The notes under the pieces are model-generated. The model did not search any database. It saw nothing but the letters and a program-made list of their open reading frames with translations, and was not told the DNA's origin. From Prunella strophiata (lineage: Eukaryota; Chordata; Aves; Passeriformes; Prunellidae), in the NCBI GenBank assembly GCA_036583965.1, contig JAZBQD010000001.1, forward strand, positions 29,794,597-29,858,596: DNA of 64,000 nt. Reading direction: 5' to 3'. Shown piece by piece: positions 50,217-62,694 of this stretch. The position numbers were made by a program, and so were the translations under genes. Position 1 is the stretch's first letter; every line of letters begins with the position of its first letter.

Positions 50217-53200
50217 TCTGAATAGCTTTAGTGTGTTATTGCTGTGTTCTTTCATGTCCATTTTCAGGCAGCTGCAGTCTGATATTAGTCATGCACAGGG
50301 TTCACTCAACTTCTTTGTCTTCAAAGGTACTTGAGTGTACTCCATGGACATCATGCCCTGTTTTTAAAAAAAGCAACATAACAATTAAAAGTTGACTATG
50401 CTCATTTATACTGATTCAGTCTTGAAGAAGGGACAGTGGGGTTTTTGTGGTGAGAGAACCACTAGTAATAGAGCTGACCACTTAATGGTATTTTGCTTGT
50501 TATAGCATCTTCTTAACAGTTGGCAGCTCCATGTAGGAATTTTCGAAGCTTTGGTTGGTCTGCAATGATTTGAATGGAAATAGTGTATGTGAGTACCCAT
50601 CTCCTGCACTCGAGACAGCACCTCTGGAGCATTGTGTCTTTCACTGCTCCTTGAGACCCTTTATCAGTCTGTGCATTCAGGAAATCCTTCTGGTGGAGCT
50701 GTGAAATCGATGTGGTGAGTCAGTGCTCACAACTCCTGCAGGAGAAGATGTGAAGGATGGAGTGCTGGAGGAGTCTCATCCCCTTGGCTGGTGTGCAGCT
50801 GGTGACCATTGTCACTGTCCCCTTTGGGTTCAGTGTGGACACTTCAATGTGGGCTATATTTTCAGTACACAGTTTTAAATCTGACAAAGGTGGGATTTGA
50901 GGCAGGGAACTCCTGTGAATTCAAACCCAGAAGCTTCAGCTGTACATGCCTTGGTCATGGTAACAGATTTTACTCTCAGCTGTATTTCAGCTCAGCAAAA
51001 TTCTGCAAGGACTTCTTAAACTGATGCATCTGCCTTTCCCCTGCTGCCCCCCATCTCCTCTGCTGTTTTTTAGTATTAGGTTGTAGATTTTTTTCATGTT
51101 GATCTTTCTAGAGCCACTGTTCTGTTCTTTCTGTAGTCTTAAACTTATTGAAGCTGATAGTTTATTTTAGATGCTGCTGGCTTTGTTTAGGTTTTTATAT
51201 TCTGAATTAAAACAATATACTGAAATGCCTACCCATCCTTTTGTCCTTGCATGTTACATGATTGTCACTGCTTTCATAATCTATTAGGATTTCTGTCCAT
51301 CAGATGAAACTGTTTCTACAGTTCATTATTCTACCTTTCATTTTTCTTTCCTCAGTGTACTGCTGCTTGTTTTTTCTGATGTTTTATTTCACCTGTGTGC
51401 AATTCTGTTCTGTGTTGTCTGCTGTTCCATTATCACTTCAAAAGTTACATCTGAAGAAATGTATCTAAATGATAATTAGAATGCAATTTAGATTGTAGCC
51501 CTCTTCTAGTGCTCATAAATTATTGAAAGAAAGTAAATATTTTAGAATGCAATTTTCCTACATGAGGCATAAGTCTTTACTCTTGACACCTTCCCTAGCT
51601 TGGGGAGAAACCCTGTTGATCATGCTTTGCAATACAACTTGCAAGTATTTTTCAGCATTTTCTGTCATGATTTACAAGACCATAAGAAATAATATCCTGA
51701 ATATCTCTGTTCATTTTCTTTTTTATGAAAGAAAACAATGGAAAAGGCTTGACTGTGAAATGAGTAGTTTTCTCTTTGTTTTCAAGCAGGAAGGAGCACA
51801 AATTTCTAAGTTTAAGAAAAAAATCATTGTAAAATTAAGGCATTCTGTTAGCTTGTGTCAGATTGCCTTCTGAATTAGTTGAATCTGTCCGTACAAGTTT
51901 ATTTCTCAAAGACCAAGGAGTTTATTATAACTCAAAATATGTTAACGATATTTCTTAAAATTGGCTGTTTATGCATTGGTACCCATTTTCTTATCTCAAC
52001 ATACTCATTTGGCATCACAGTACACTTTGGTCAGGTTAAGTTTGCAGCCCTGTTTCTGTTAAAATGTTCTGTTATTCTTCAAAAAATATGCTACCCTTTC
52101 CCCACATATGAAGTTAACTTCTTAAGCAGTAGTTTCTATATGGACATATTATTTCTTCAGTCATTGTTGATTAGAGTAAGCATCAAGAGTTATATTCATT
52201 ATGTGCTACAGTAATGGATCTTTGTGGTTTCTGTTAAGTCCAGCATTTGGGCTATAATAGGGAAGATATGATTGCTCCAGCTTCTGTTTTTGAGGCTTTT
52301 CTTTTATACAACTTGTGATGGAAATGCTGCAAAATCTCCCTTTGGGTGAAATCAGTGCACGCTCAGGACTTAGTGACTGTACTGCATTGTGGGTGAAGTG
52401 TGTTCTCTCCACACCACACATCCCAGCTGTCAGCTGCTCAGCACTTGGTGAGTGCTGCTCCCCTGGGGACTGGCCAGGGAGTGACTTTGGGCAGTAGAGT
52501 CCTCAGAACCCAAGTGCAGCTCATGTCACAAATAAATTGTGAGGCTTATTGAAGCAGATGAATGAGTTACACCTGGCAGGACATGCAGCAAATGCCTTTT
52601 CAGAAATCCAGGTTGTCTGAGAAAGAAGGTGAGTTACTGAAAGGTGGCATAATTTGGATAATGGAGATTTAGCCTTCAGGCTTGTGCATTTTAAAATCTG
52701 TGTGACTGGTTGAAGTACAAAAAGGAAGTACTTTTATGTAAAATATGCAGTCAGATGGAAAAAGAATATGAAGCTAGAAGCACAGGTCACTTTCCTTCTG
52801 CTGCATCAAGATGTCAGATGCAATAAAAGGGTTTTAGCATTCAGCTCTAAAAGCTTCTTTAAAAGAAACCAAGTCTGCAATTTTTCTGGTGAAAAAGGAT
52901 TTTACTGAATGTGTGTGCTTATTTTTTAAGCATTCAGAAATCTGATTTAAGCTTTATAAGACCTTTTGTACAACTATTGAAAATGGAAGCCTGTTAGGAA
53001 ATGAAGCAGAGGTAAATTTTGAGTCTTCTTTGAAGGATAGGAGGGGGAAGAACTGCATTATATTGATCTGTGTTTTTACAGCACTTAAGAGGTGTACATC
53101 TTGTGGCTGGTATTTTGTGTCAAAAATATTGCATGAGAGATGAAAGTATCTGTTGATATACTTGTAAAAATTGACAAGTTAATGAAAAATAACCCCTTTT

Positions 53201-54648
53201 GGTACTAAGACAAATGGTTTCACAATTGTGAAAAAAGCTTCTTTCCTAAGGCTAATTAGCCTGTCTTTATTTAAAGCAGACTTTTCTTTCTTGGCACAGT
53301 TTTGGGACTGTGCACAAATGTTGTTGCCTGAAGAAGATTGTCACTTGGATGCTGTTAAAGCTGTCAGGGGAGGCTGAGGAGCAGAGGTAGATCTCTGGCC
53401 TGCTTTTATTGTGCTTAAAGATCCCCAGGGCAGCCGTTGGGTGCCTGTCTAGGTCTTGTGTAGCAGACATTGTCCATGGGACTGCTGCTGGGTTAGCACT
53501 GATAGTGGTGATGGACATTGTTCATCCAGTGCCCTTTCCTCCCTGAAAAGCACAGCAGCCTTCCTGATTCATTTCCTCCTTCCTCCTGACCTCTTGCATC
53601 CTGTTCATCTGTTTTGCTTGCCAACAGCCCCACAATGACATAAGCTTTTGAACCTCTCTGTAAGGATGAGAAGGGGATTTTTTCCATGTTACACATCCTC
53701 TGATGTGTCAGCTCAAGTGAGATGATGTGCAGGTTGCCACTGAATTTGTCAAAGACCAAGCAGCTTCTCAGTACCTGGATTTGATTTGTCTGCCTTTACC
53801 TTTTAATTTGTTTATGAAATTCCTTTTTCATTGGTATGTCCAAACTCTTTTAAATGAATACATGTTCTGACTTTTTGTATCTACTTAGTTATTTCCTTCT
53901 TTTATTATCTATCTCCCCTGTATCATGTGTTTTATTACTGGTTTATGGCCATAAAAATAAGTAGAATACTTCTTATCTCAAAGAAAGGATAACTCCATTT
54001 GGGAAGTGTGAAATGCTTAGTCCTTATGGATGAAGGGGCTTTGTCTGGATGCAGGAGTGAAACAAAATAGTAAGAAAAACAGCCTGCATTGAGAATTCTT
54101 CAGAATGCTGTGAGTTTGTGTCTTTTTCCAGAATGCACATTCTTCCTGCTCTTTATTTCTTCAGCTTGCTATTAGAGTGTTTGCATACATTATTAGATTA
54201 AAAAGAACAGTCTGTGCTCATAAATTCTACATGTGATAGTCCTGATGCTGCAGATATTTTGGTGTGGGAACTTCACAGCACAAGTGGTTTTGCTGAAAAG
54301 TTGGAGGGGGTTTTTACATTCTGCAATACCTTCATGAACTGGGTTTAGGGATAAAAAACGAGTCCTTGAAATTCATTAGCATTTGATCCAGTGAAATAAT
54401 TTTGAGTTTCTTTCCTTGAAAAGACAATGGTGGAGACCATTGTTTTTCTACTCTGTTGTTGCTTAATTAACTAAAAAAAGGCCTAATAAAGGTACATCCT
54501 GACAAGGTAATACATATGTCAACAACTTGTTTCAGTTGTATAGTTTTGCAAACTATTTCAAAAATTTTTCTTTTGGCTAGGAAATAATCGCCTGTATATG
54601 TTGAAGCCTTTAACTTTCACATCTGTGACCTGTATCGTTGAGTCTGCT

Positions 54649-54671
54649 CTCATGTGTGAGAGACACATGAG
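54649..54671. repeat. Inverted repeat, 9-bp stem with GAGAG loop
   Basis: CTCATGTGT (54649-54657) pairs with ACACATGAG (54663-54671) across five bases. Pairing continues outside a two-base bulge through TGC and GCA. The arm core CTCATGTG is the same as in the hairpin at 38.7 kb. Confidence 0.75.
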
Positions 54672-55588
54672 CAAAACTATGTTTACAGCTTAACTTTAAA
54701 TGAGCAGAACTAAAATTCGAGTTGAATTACTTGTCTGCAGTTGTTAGGAAGTGATATACCAGACTCCCTTCTCTTGGAAGGAGACATGGTTGTGCTCTCA
54801 CAGTTGTCTGAGAGGACAGTAGCCATCATTGTTCAGCTCTCATATTAGGAAAGCTGAGAATTACGAAGTCTCACAAAACACTTTAAAGTATTACTGCCCC
54901 TTAGAGGAAATTTGATGTGTAGTCCAGTTGTAGTGATTGTTATGTGCTTGTGTTAGCCAGTGTTGTTAAGAATGAAGCCCGGTTTTCATGATTTGTTGTT
55001 AAGTGAAATCCTTAACTTCACATACTAGACTGAGAAATTGTGACATATGAAAGCATAGAATTGCATTAAAAGTAAATATTTTCTGTAGCCCTTGGCAGAA
55101 TGGTATTTCTGTGCTGCTAGAAAAAGGAAGAGGAGAAGAGCCCCTGTGCTGTAGCAGTTTCTTTGCTATCTCTGGAATAAGTTGATGTGGGTGAATTTTA
55201 CTGGTTTTTGGGTTTTTTTTAAAGCATGGGCATTGTTCTTTATTTCAAATAACTTGACTTCTGTCAGTATGTCAGTTTCTGAGGTCTTTGCAATTGTTAC
55301 TGCTAACTTGCCTTGCCTTTCAAGCTGCTTGTAAGTTCCTGAGTAAGCAAGGAACCTACCCATGCAAACTGAACTCCCAACACAGAGCCTTTCTGCTAGC
55401 ATGGGATCTGACTGGAGTTATTCTTCTTTCAACTCACTGATGGAAACTTACATGAATTGCTTCATTTTTGAACAGGATTCTGCTGACAGAAGCACAGGAT
55501 TTTTTAACGTCAGTATTCACTTCTTCAGTGAAATTGTCTTGTTCTTTAGAGGCATTTGCTTACTGCCAAGTATTTCTCTCTTCATCAG

Positions 55589-55754
55589 GTACGACTGGTA
55601 AAGCATCATCCCCACCCCCCGTGATAGACACGAGACAAATGAGTGAGAAGCTGGAGACCATTTTATATCAGCTCCGGCAGGTGACTCGCGAGAGGGACGA
55701 GCTGCGCAAGCAACTTGCACTTTCATCTCCTGGGTCAACCTTTGATGACTGCAG
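55589..55754 (+). CDS. DLG5: DLG5 coding exon 3 (residues 124-179, start of coiled coil)
   Basis: This 166-bp exon lies between the acceptor TTCATCAG and the donor GTAAAC. It enters in phase 1 and leaves in phase 2. The peptide opens with GTTGKASSPPP, a proline-containing linker recognisable from DLG5. From about residue 141 it becomes a charged, leucine-spaced helix (MSEKLETILYQLRQVTRERD and onward) that fits a coiled coil. This part of DLG5 is related to the rodent takusan proteins (family knowledge, from memory). Compared with mammalian DLG5 the helix looks conserved mainly around the TRERxELRK motif, and the C-terminal end is more divergent. Skipping this exon would shift the frame. Confidence 0.93.
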
Positions 55755-58700
55755 GTAAACAGCAAGGAAATACAGCATTTCCATTTAGTCTTTAGTAGTG
55801 TTTTCAAGTGCCTTTACACCTGCCTGCCTGGAAAGCATTAAGGAGTTTGCAATGTATACATGTTGCTTATAACTTGCTTGCATCCTGGTGAAGTGGCTGC
55901 ATCCATGTTTCAGAGCTTCCTGTTGAGTGCCTATTCCACTTTGTCCAGCAATTTTTCTGTGGGACTGAGGGGAGAAGGTTTCATCTCTGTGTTGAGAAAA
56001 GAAAGTGAAGAAGTTGCTTAGGCTTCATGGGCTTTGTTGTAGGAAGAGAAACAAGACAAGTGGATGAAGTATTTGGTGTTTTGAAAACAAGAGAGAAGAA
56101 AGGGAAATAGCTCGGAATACTTGGCTGGAGAACAGAAATGAGGAGAGGGAAAAAAATCTCAGCTATTCCTATGCTTCTGCAAAGAGAGAGGTTTGGATTT
56201 CTGCTGAGTGGAGTAACTTTTTTTTAGAAGATCAGCTTTCTGGTATACATATGTTGGGGATCTTGTAGCAAAAATATGTTGAGAATAAGGAATTTTCCTC
56301 CACTGAACATGATTTTTAAGTCATTTAATGGCCAGCAGGCTTGTCAAGCTCATTTTAATTTGGGGGCTGACATGTTATGAGGAAGACAGTGGTCCAAGTA
56401 TGAGTTCATTATAAATAAGGGTTTTGTTGGGTAGGCAATAGAATTAGTTTATTTTGAAGGGTTAAAGATCTGCTAATGTTTAAATGTGTCTGGATACACT
56501 GAGCACTTTTGCCTCTACATGTATAGAACCTTGGGAAAAACATTGTGTGTCACCAAATCTGAAATAAGAGCAAACAACAGATTTTCTGGGAGGTGTTGCC
56601 ATCATGTGTACATTTTCTGTACTTTAATGTTGTTGTTGTTTGTTACTTCATCAGCTGTTTCTGTGTGTGGTCAGGTGGTTAATTAAATTTTTTGCCTGTA
56701 TGAGAAGGTTAAAGATTTGAACTAGTGAACTGAAATTGAGAGAATCTGGGGACTTTATAAACTCAGTGGCTTTTTATCTTAATGCCCCCTTCCTCCCTCC
56801 TTGAGTTCTGAGAGCTCCTTTAAGAGCCTCATGTTCTATGTAACCATCTCAAAGCATTGTGGGGATGGGAAAGGAAAAGATTGTCAAATTTCAACATCTT
56901 CTGCTCAGCTTCCAGTTAGTTGAATAGAAGGATTTCTTCTTTGAAGTTACTAGAGCTTAGGCATAGAGGATTTTATAGCTCACAATAATCTTCTGCATAA
57001 TCCAGGATGCTATTAATAAAGTTCTGATGAGCTGTCCTCTAGCCTGCCCTAGTTTTTTCTTTCTCAAATCAATCCTTTGCTTTCAGTGTAGGATTTGTAT
57101 GTTCTATAAAACATGAATGTTTACAGCTTCCAGAACAAGCCATCAAAGTAAACCTTGTATTTGGGCAGTCCCTGGACAGTACATATTAGATGGGGAATGC
57201 TGGCTTCCAAACAATCAAATATTTTAAGAGTGAGAAATTAATGAAAGTTATTATTGACATTCTTTTACTTCAGTGTAAAAGCAACTACTGCTCCCATCTG
57301 CATACACATTTATGTTTTTTGAAATCTTATATGGTATTTTTTTACTTTTTGAATTCTTTCCTCTTACAAAACCAGTCTTCATCCCTCTAGGAGTCAAAGC
57401 CCAGACTTGGTAAACTGTTAATACTGAAGTGTGAAAGCTGAGAGATGATGATGTGGGTGGTGACTTTTACTACCCTGGCTTTATTTCCCTGGCTGTGTGT
57501 GCTGCTGTAACTATGGCTGTACCAAACACAGGTGGTGCAGAGGCAGACCTTGGCACATCACCTTGGATGCTTCACAGTAGCTCACAGCACACTTGCAGTC
57601 TGGACTGTGCTGGCTGAGGAGGTTGCAAAACAGAGAGCTGTTTTCCAAAGCAAATGTTGACTAAGTCTAGAGCAGTGGCAGAGGATGTGCTGAATCAGAG
57701 CAGCATGTGCCATCCTGCTGGACAGGAGTAGCATTGCTCATGCTGTGCCTGTGGATTGACAGTGACTGTGTGTGTGCATATGTGCTGGAGATTAGGTAAA
57801 GATTTGACCAAGTAATTTAGCATGCTCAAGTTGCACTTTATAGACTTTAAACCTGCTGTTATTACTCACATAATAGTAACAGTAGAAGAGAACCATAACA
57901 CAAATAAATTCCCTGAAAGTTGTCTTTCATAAGAGACTGTTTTATGTGTAATCTCTAATTGTTGTTGCAGTTACAATAGCAAATGATAACTCCTTAGAAG
58001 GTGTTAGGTAGGATTGCTCACAAAATTGGACCTGTGGTTGGCATTAGCTTTTATGTGAGCATCAGATATATGTAAATGTCAGTCTCGCTGTGTCCTTATT
58101 TTATGGCCAGTGTAATTCCACTATAGTATGAAGGATTTTTGAAGTTCTTGTACAAATATCAGAAAAAACTGTTGGGCCTTTGACACTAGCATTTTAAATT
58201 TTGTTAGTGTTTGAACAAGGGTTTCCAAAGTAGTAACTGATACTTCTCCATTATTGAAATTGTAACTTTTAGTATTTTCTGGGGCATTTTAGCATAAAAC
58301 TCTGGTGGTCTTGATAAAACAAGAGTCAGCCACTACATGCAGTTGATTGGACTGTTGTCTTGGAACACTTTTGATTTTTGACTTCTGACCAATATTCCCT
58401 CTTCTCTTTTTCCTGTTTTTCTTGCTGAAACACAAAGCCTTGGAACAGCAGTGTGGAACATATGGCCTAGGGATATCCATGTGGTTTTTATGTCATGTAT
58501 GTGAGGTAGAATGTAGAATGTTGGTGGTGGCATTGTTGGTCCTCACTGTGTAGGTTGACTAACTTCTGTAGTTACTTACATGGTCTCCATATGTTTATAG
58601 GTGTTTTTTTGGGGTTTTTTTAATGTTGGTTTGGGGGTTGGTTGCTTCGTTTTGGTTGTGGGTTTTTGTTTGTTTGTTTTGTTTTTTTAGAATAATGTCA

Positions 58701-60865
58701 GTGTTACTTCAGCAACATATGAAACACACATGATGGATTTTAGACTTGTAGAGCAAGTTTCACCATAGCTTTCAGACTGGCCTAATAGTTTAATATGAAC
58801 ATCTGTTAATAGGTCTCAGTAAGCTTAATGTCACAGCTGAGAGTTAAGCTGTACTCCAATTAATGCTGTCATTTAAGACTGTGGTGGACAGATGGTATCT
58901 ACTTTCAATAATTTCACCCTGAGGTCTAATTTAAATCAATAACTTGGGTTTTAGTGATTCTGTCAAGGGTGTAAACATTTCAAATCAAGTTAGCTTATGC
59001 TAACTACGTCTGTATTTTAAAAGAATAACCCTTCACTAGTTGCAGTGCTATCTCTAGTACTGTGTGAGTAACATACTGCTTTTGATACCCCTCAAGAATT
59101 AATTTAAAAATACCATAAAAGACACCCCTATAGGCAAGACTTGAACATTTGGTTGCTTTATGTGATTTTGGATTTTAATTGTTGGTCAAGTTTATTGATC
59201 AAGGAATGAATTCTTGTTTTGTTTTTCCCCAGCTTCTCTAGAGAAAGGAGAAAAGGAGGAATTGCAGTTGAAGGCTTCACTATTCAGCAACCCCTTGTGC
59301 AGCTGAGTTGCCAAAAAGCACCTTCTATCATACACACACCCCCAGAAAATCTGTGAACCAGATGTGGCTGGCATTTCTTCTTTTAAGTTTTGGTTTCTTA
59401 TTATTATTATTTTAACCACTGTTACCACTTCAGTAGTGCAAAACCATTTTCATTTTGATTCAATTGCCAGCTGCATTTCAGTTCCAGAATCCATGTTGCT
59501 GTTTTTTGTATGAAGCAAAGAAAATTCTGATTGCTTTTCAGGCTGTGCTTACAGAGAAGCCATTTGGAGGAGTTTGAGGTTTGAGGGAGGAAGAGTGATC
59601 TGTGCAGCAATGGAGCAAAGCTGATATAAGAACAAGCAGAGTAGAATTAGAAAGCAATTGTTTTCTTTTGGAGGCATTAGTTTCCTCTTTTGATGGTTTG
59701 CTTGGATTTTTTTCTCATTGCCTGTGGGATTATAAGAGACTCAGGAGATGATACAGGGACAGATGTCAGAAGCTTTGTTTTGAAACTAGATTCAATGGTG
59801 CAAAAAATCCTGTGACTGTACAGAGGAGGAACAGCTCAATTCAGTGTCTTTTAGAAGCTGAATGCTACAAAATAAGAAGATATAATCCTGCTAATTTACT
59901 TTCTAGCATGGTATACATATCTAATTAATTCTAATATACAAAAAGGTATCATGTACAAGTACTGTATATTCTAGACATAATCTATGCTGTCAATTGCTTG
60001 ACCATGTGGATTATTTTAGAAAATTTCTCTTCCAATAATCCAAAAGAAATTTGAGTAAAAAATTTATTTTGACTGATTTTGGTTTTTATTTTGTTCAGTT
60101 TACTGAAAAATGCTTGTTGGAGATTTCCAAATAACCCAAATTTTGTTCAAATAATTATCTTACGGAAATTTGAGGAAGATTCTGACATGTTTTCTCATTA
60201 TTTATAGTAGCCTAATAGAATATGGTAGCACACAAACAGGTGTGTAATTCAGCACAATGACTTGGTCAAACAGGTCCAATGCTGCCAGCACAGATGTGTG
60301 TGTTGGATATCCCATTGAAAGTCTTTCTCTCACGTCTAACTGTTCTTCCCAGGGAGTTATAGACAAGGTCCTCCAGCTGCTGCCTCTGAGAAGCTTTGTT
60401 TAGCCCAGGTCTCCATTCACACCCAGCTGACTTTGGCAGCCTCTTCCAGCCCTGCCCTCCCTGCAGGTCTGGGCTTTGTCACTGCCAGCTGAATGTGGTG
60501 GCACAGGAAAGCCAAGTGTGCTGTGAGGGACTCGTTCTTGTATCAGTGCAAGTTCTGTTCTGTGCTAGTGCTGCTGCACAGTAGAGGGACATGCAGGGTC
60601 AGTATTTTTGGCCATGTTAGTGATAATTAGAATCATCCCATTTTCAGATGTTACATCACAGTATAAAACTAATATAAGTTCAGGTCAGTGACTTTTTATT
60701 AGTGGTTGCATCTTAAAGGGAACTGGTCAGTATTTAAATTAATGCATATTATAACCTAAGTATCAACAGTTATGTGATAGCATTTTTTAATTGGATAATA
60801 ATTTCCCAGGCTTTCCATTCACTTTAGTACCTAATGTTTGACCCCATATTCTTTTTCCATACTAG
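55755..60865 (+). other. DLG5: DLG5 intron 3 (5,111 bp)
   Basis: A phase 2 intron from GTAAAC at 55755 to the acceptor CATACTAG ending at 60865. Apart from the T/G-rich tract at 58.6 kb it is AT-rich sequence with scattered short open frames. A slightly GC-richer patch at 57.5-57.8 kb and another at 60.35-60.6 kb show no recognisable content. Confidence 0.85.
58598..58690 (+). repeat. T/G low-complexity tract
   Basis: T runs are interrupted by G, GG and GGGG blocks and several GTTT units, of the same type as the tracts at 26.3 and 33.6 kb. In the sense transcript this is a GU/U-rich stretch. Confidence 0.85.
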
Positions 60866-61009
60866 GCCTAGTCCAAAACCAAATCATGATTATGAAAGGT
60901 TGAAGATTCAGTGTATGAAGGCCATGTCAGACCTACAGTCTCTGCAGAACCAGCACACCAAGACCCTGAAAAGGTGTGAAGAAGCAGCAAAAGAGGCAGA
61001 TTTCTATCA
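60866..61009 (+). CDS. DLG5: DLG5 coding exon 4 (residues 179-227, coiled coil)
   Basis: This 144-bp exon between the acceptor ATACTAG and the donor GTAAGT is phase 2 on both sides. It encodes DYERLKIQCMKAMSDLQSLQ followed by NQHTKTLKRCEEAAKEADFY, a near-exact match to the DLG5 coiled-coil region as I know it, and the most conserved stretch in the window. Leucines at regular spacing and alternating charge support a helical coiled coil. Because length and phase are symmetric, skipping it would delete 48 residues in frame. Confidence 0.96.
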
Positions 61010-62510
61010 GTAAGTATTAGTAAAGCTGTGCAAGGTAAGAGTTTACCAGTCTGTGCTCTATCAAATAGTATTAGAATGTAGTAATCAAGTTATTTTTTAA
61101 TGCTGTTTCCACTTAAATTGCAAGATGGATGCTTGCATCACATAAAACATTTCTGGTCCATTTGAAATTATCAAGTATGGACTGCCTGTTTTACTTTTAG
61201 CAATTTGAGATAGAAATCCCCAATGTGTTCATGGGAATCAAAAAAGAAAGCCTGATTACTGATTTGAACTTAGAATCTAACAGTTTTACTGTCAGGCTAG
61301 CAAGCAGAATATAATCCAAGAGACATGGAATTTCTTACTCTTTTAATAGGTTGTGATAGCTGTTGTGATGAGCTGTGTAAGTTTGAAAACAGATTTAATT
61401 CAACTGTTATTTCCTTCTGCAGCAGTTGTTAAAACCCTGTGTTCTTTTTAAAAAAAAAGTTTGCCTTCTAAAGATTTTATTATTTGCACTGAAATCTGAA
61501 TGACAGTAAATTAGTAACCTGCATGTAAAGATTACATATGCTTAATTGTGAGAATATAATTTGTGAAAATGCTTTTTTTTTTTTAACAGGTTGTTCTAAT
61601 TTTAGGGAAGTTTTTTAATGCTTTGGTCATTCTGTGCAGGGAATGTTGGTATTTCACTTCATAAGGAAGAAATGCAGCATGTCTTAGAACACAAATTTTT
61701 ATATATAAATACATATTTAAATATTTACCAGCAAGTAGGAGAGTTTAAGTAGAATTGTTCTGTTTCAACAATAGAAGTACTTGTCAGTATCCAAAACTTA
61801 ATTTTTGAGCTGTAGTAGTAAAATACATTCAGTTGGTTTATTTGCTCTTTTTCAGCATTGGTTTAGTCTAATTTTAGGCTTGTAGCTTGAATTTTAATCT
61901 GAATGATAGCCTTCTCATGTGGCTCTCAGTTGTTTAAGTGAGAGTGTATTTTTTTTCAATAATTATAGCTGGCATAAGGAACTTTGGAGGAAATTTTTAT
62001 CATGAGTGTCGTTGAAACATACATCGTGTGTTTTTCTTGGTTGTGGAGTTCTTTTGATAGTTTGGTTGGTTTTTTTGTTTTCAAAACAGCAGCACACAAG
62101 GAGATTTTTGTCATTTTCATCTGTGCTGAGCTGCTGCTCAGCTGAGGAGCTCAAGACAGAGTGGAAGTGATTGGTGGGATAATGGCTATTATCTCAAGAA
62201 TCATCATATTATGCTATTTGTGTTTGCCTGCCTGCTTTTAATGGCTATGAAGTGGCATTGACAGGCAGCATAAATCCATCATCTCTTCTGATGAGGTTTA
62301 GGAGTGCTGTGTATGTCCATGCATTTTCATGCTTAACTCCCTCTTTGTTTCTGCTTTTGTGTTTTTTCCTGGTGCTTGGAATACACAAATATATAGAACT
62401 GAGTTAGTTTGACCTGCTTTCTTGGTAGGAAACTCATGCTTGAAATGAGTTACTCCAGGACTTTGTCCTTGCAAGTTGGCCCCTAAGAGCGTTTTTGTGT
62501 GCCCTGACAG
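61010..62510 (+). other. DLG5: DLG5 intron 4 (1,501 bp)
   Basis: A phase 2 intron from GTAAGT at 61010 to the acceptor GTGCCCTGACAG ending at 62510. It is AT-rich with a few short T and A runs and contains nothing else I can name. Confidence 0.88.
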
Positions 62511-62694
62511 CACGCTGCACAGTCGGCTGCTGAGCGACCAGTCCCAGCTGAAGGAGGACATGGATACCCTGAAGAGGAAGAACACTCAGCTGGTGAGGGA
62601 GCACAACCACCTGCAGCAGTCCTGTGAGGAGATGAAGAGGCTGCACGATGAGGATCAGAAGGAGATAACAGACCTGCGCAGCCAGCAGCAGCAG
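62511..62694 (+). CDS. DLG5: DLG5 coding exon 5 (residues 227-288, coiled coil)
   Basis: This 184-bp exon lies between the acceptor CCTGACAG and the donor GTGAGC. It enters in phase 2 and leaves in phase 0. It encodes HTLHSRLLSDQSQLKEDMDT, then a heptad-type helix ending in a run of glutamines (RSQQQQ), all recognisable from DLG5. It is GC-richer than its introns, as expected for a constrained exon. The frame reads a few codons into the intron, so the donor is set by homology and the GTGAGC signal rather than by a stop. The full-length vertebrate protein is about 1,900 residues, so roughly 15 percent of it is in this window. Confidence 0.95.

Larger units (their letters stand above)
44671..55588 (+). 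other. DLG5: DLG5 intron 2 (10,918 bp)
   Basis: A phase 1 intron from GTGAGT at 44671 to the acceptor CTCTCTTCATCAG ending at 55588. It holds a CR1 fragment at 49.1 kb, T tracts at 48768-48785 and 49710-49725, a short TG/TATG-rich stretch near 45.0 kb, and an imperfect duplicate of TAAGTAATAAGCAT near 50.2 kb. The remainder is AT-rich, with no exon or RNA gene that I can support. Confidence 0.85.

Noticed and set aside
51523..51873. 116-codon + strand open frame in intron 2
   Set aside because: AT-rich composition with Phe/Lys/Ile runs typical of chance frames; no similarity recognised.
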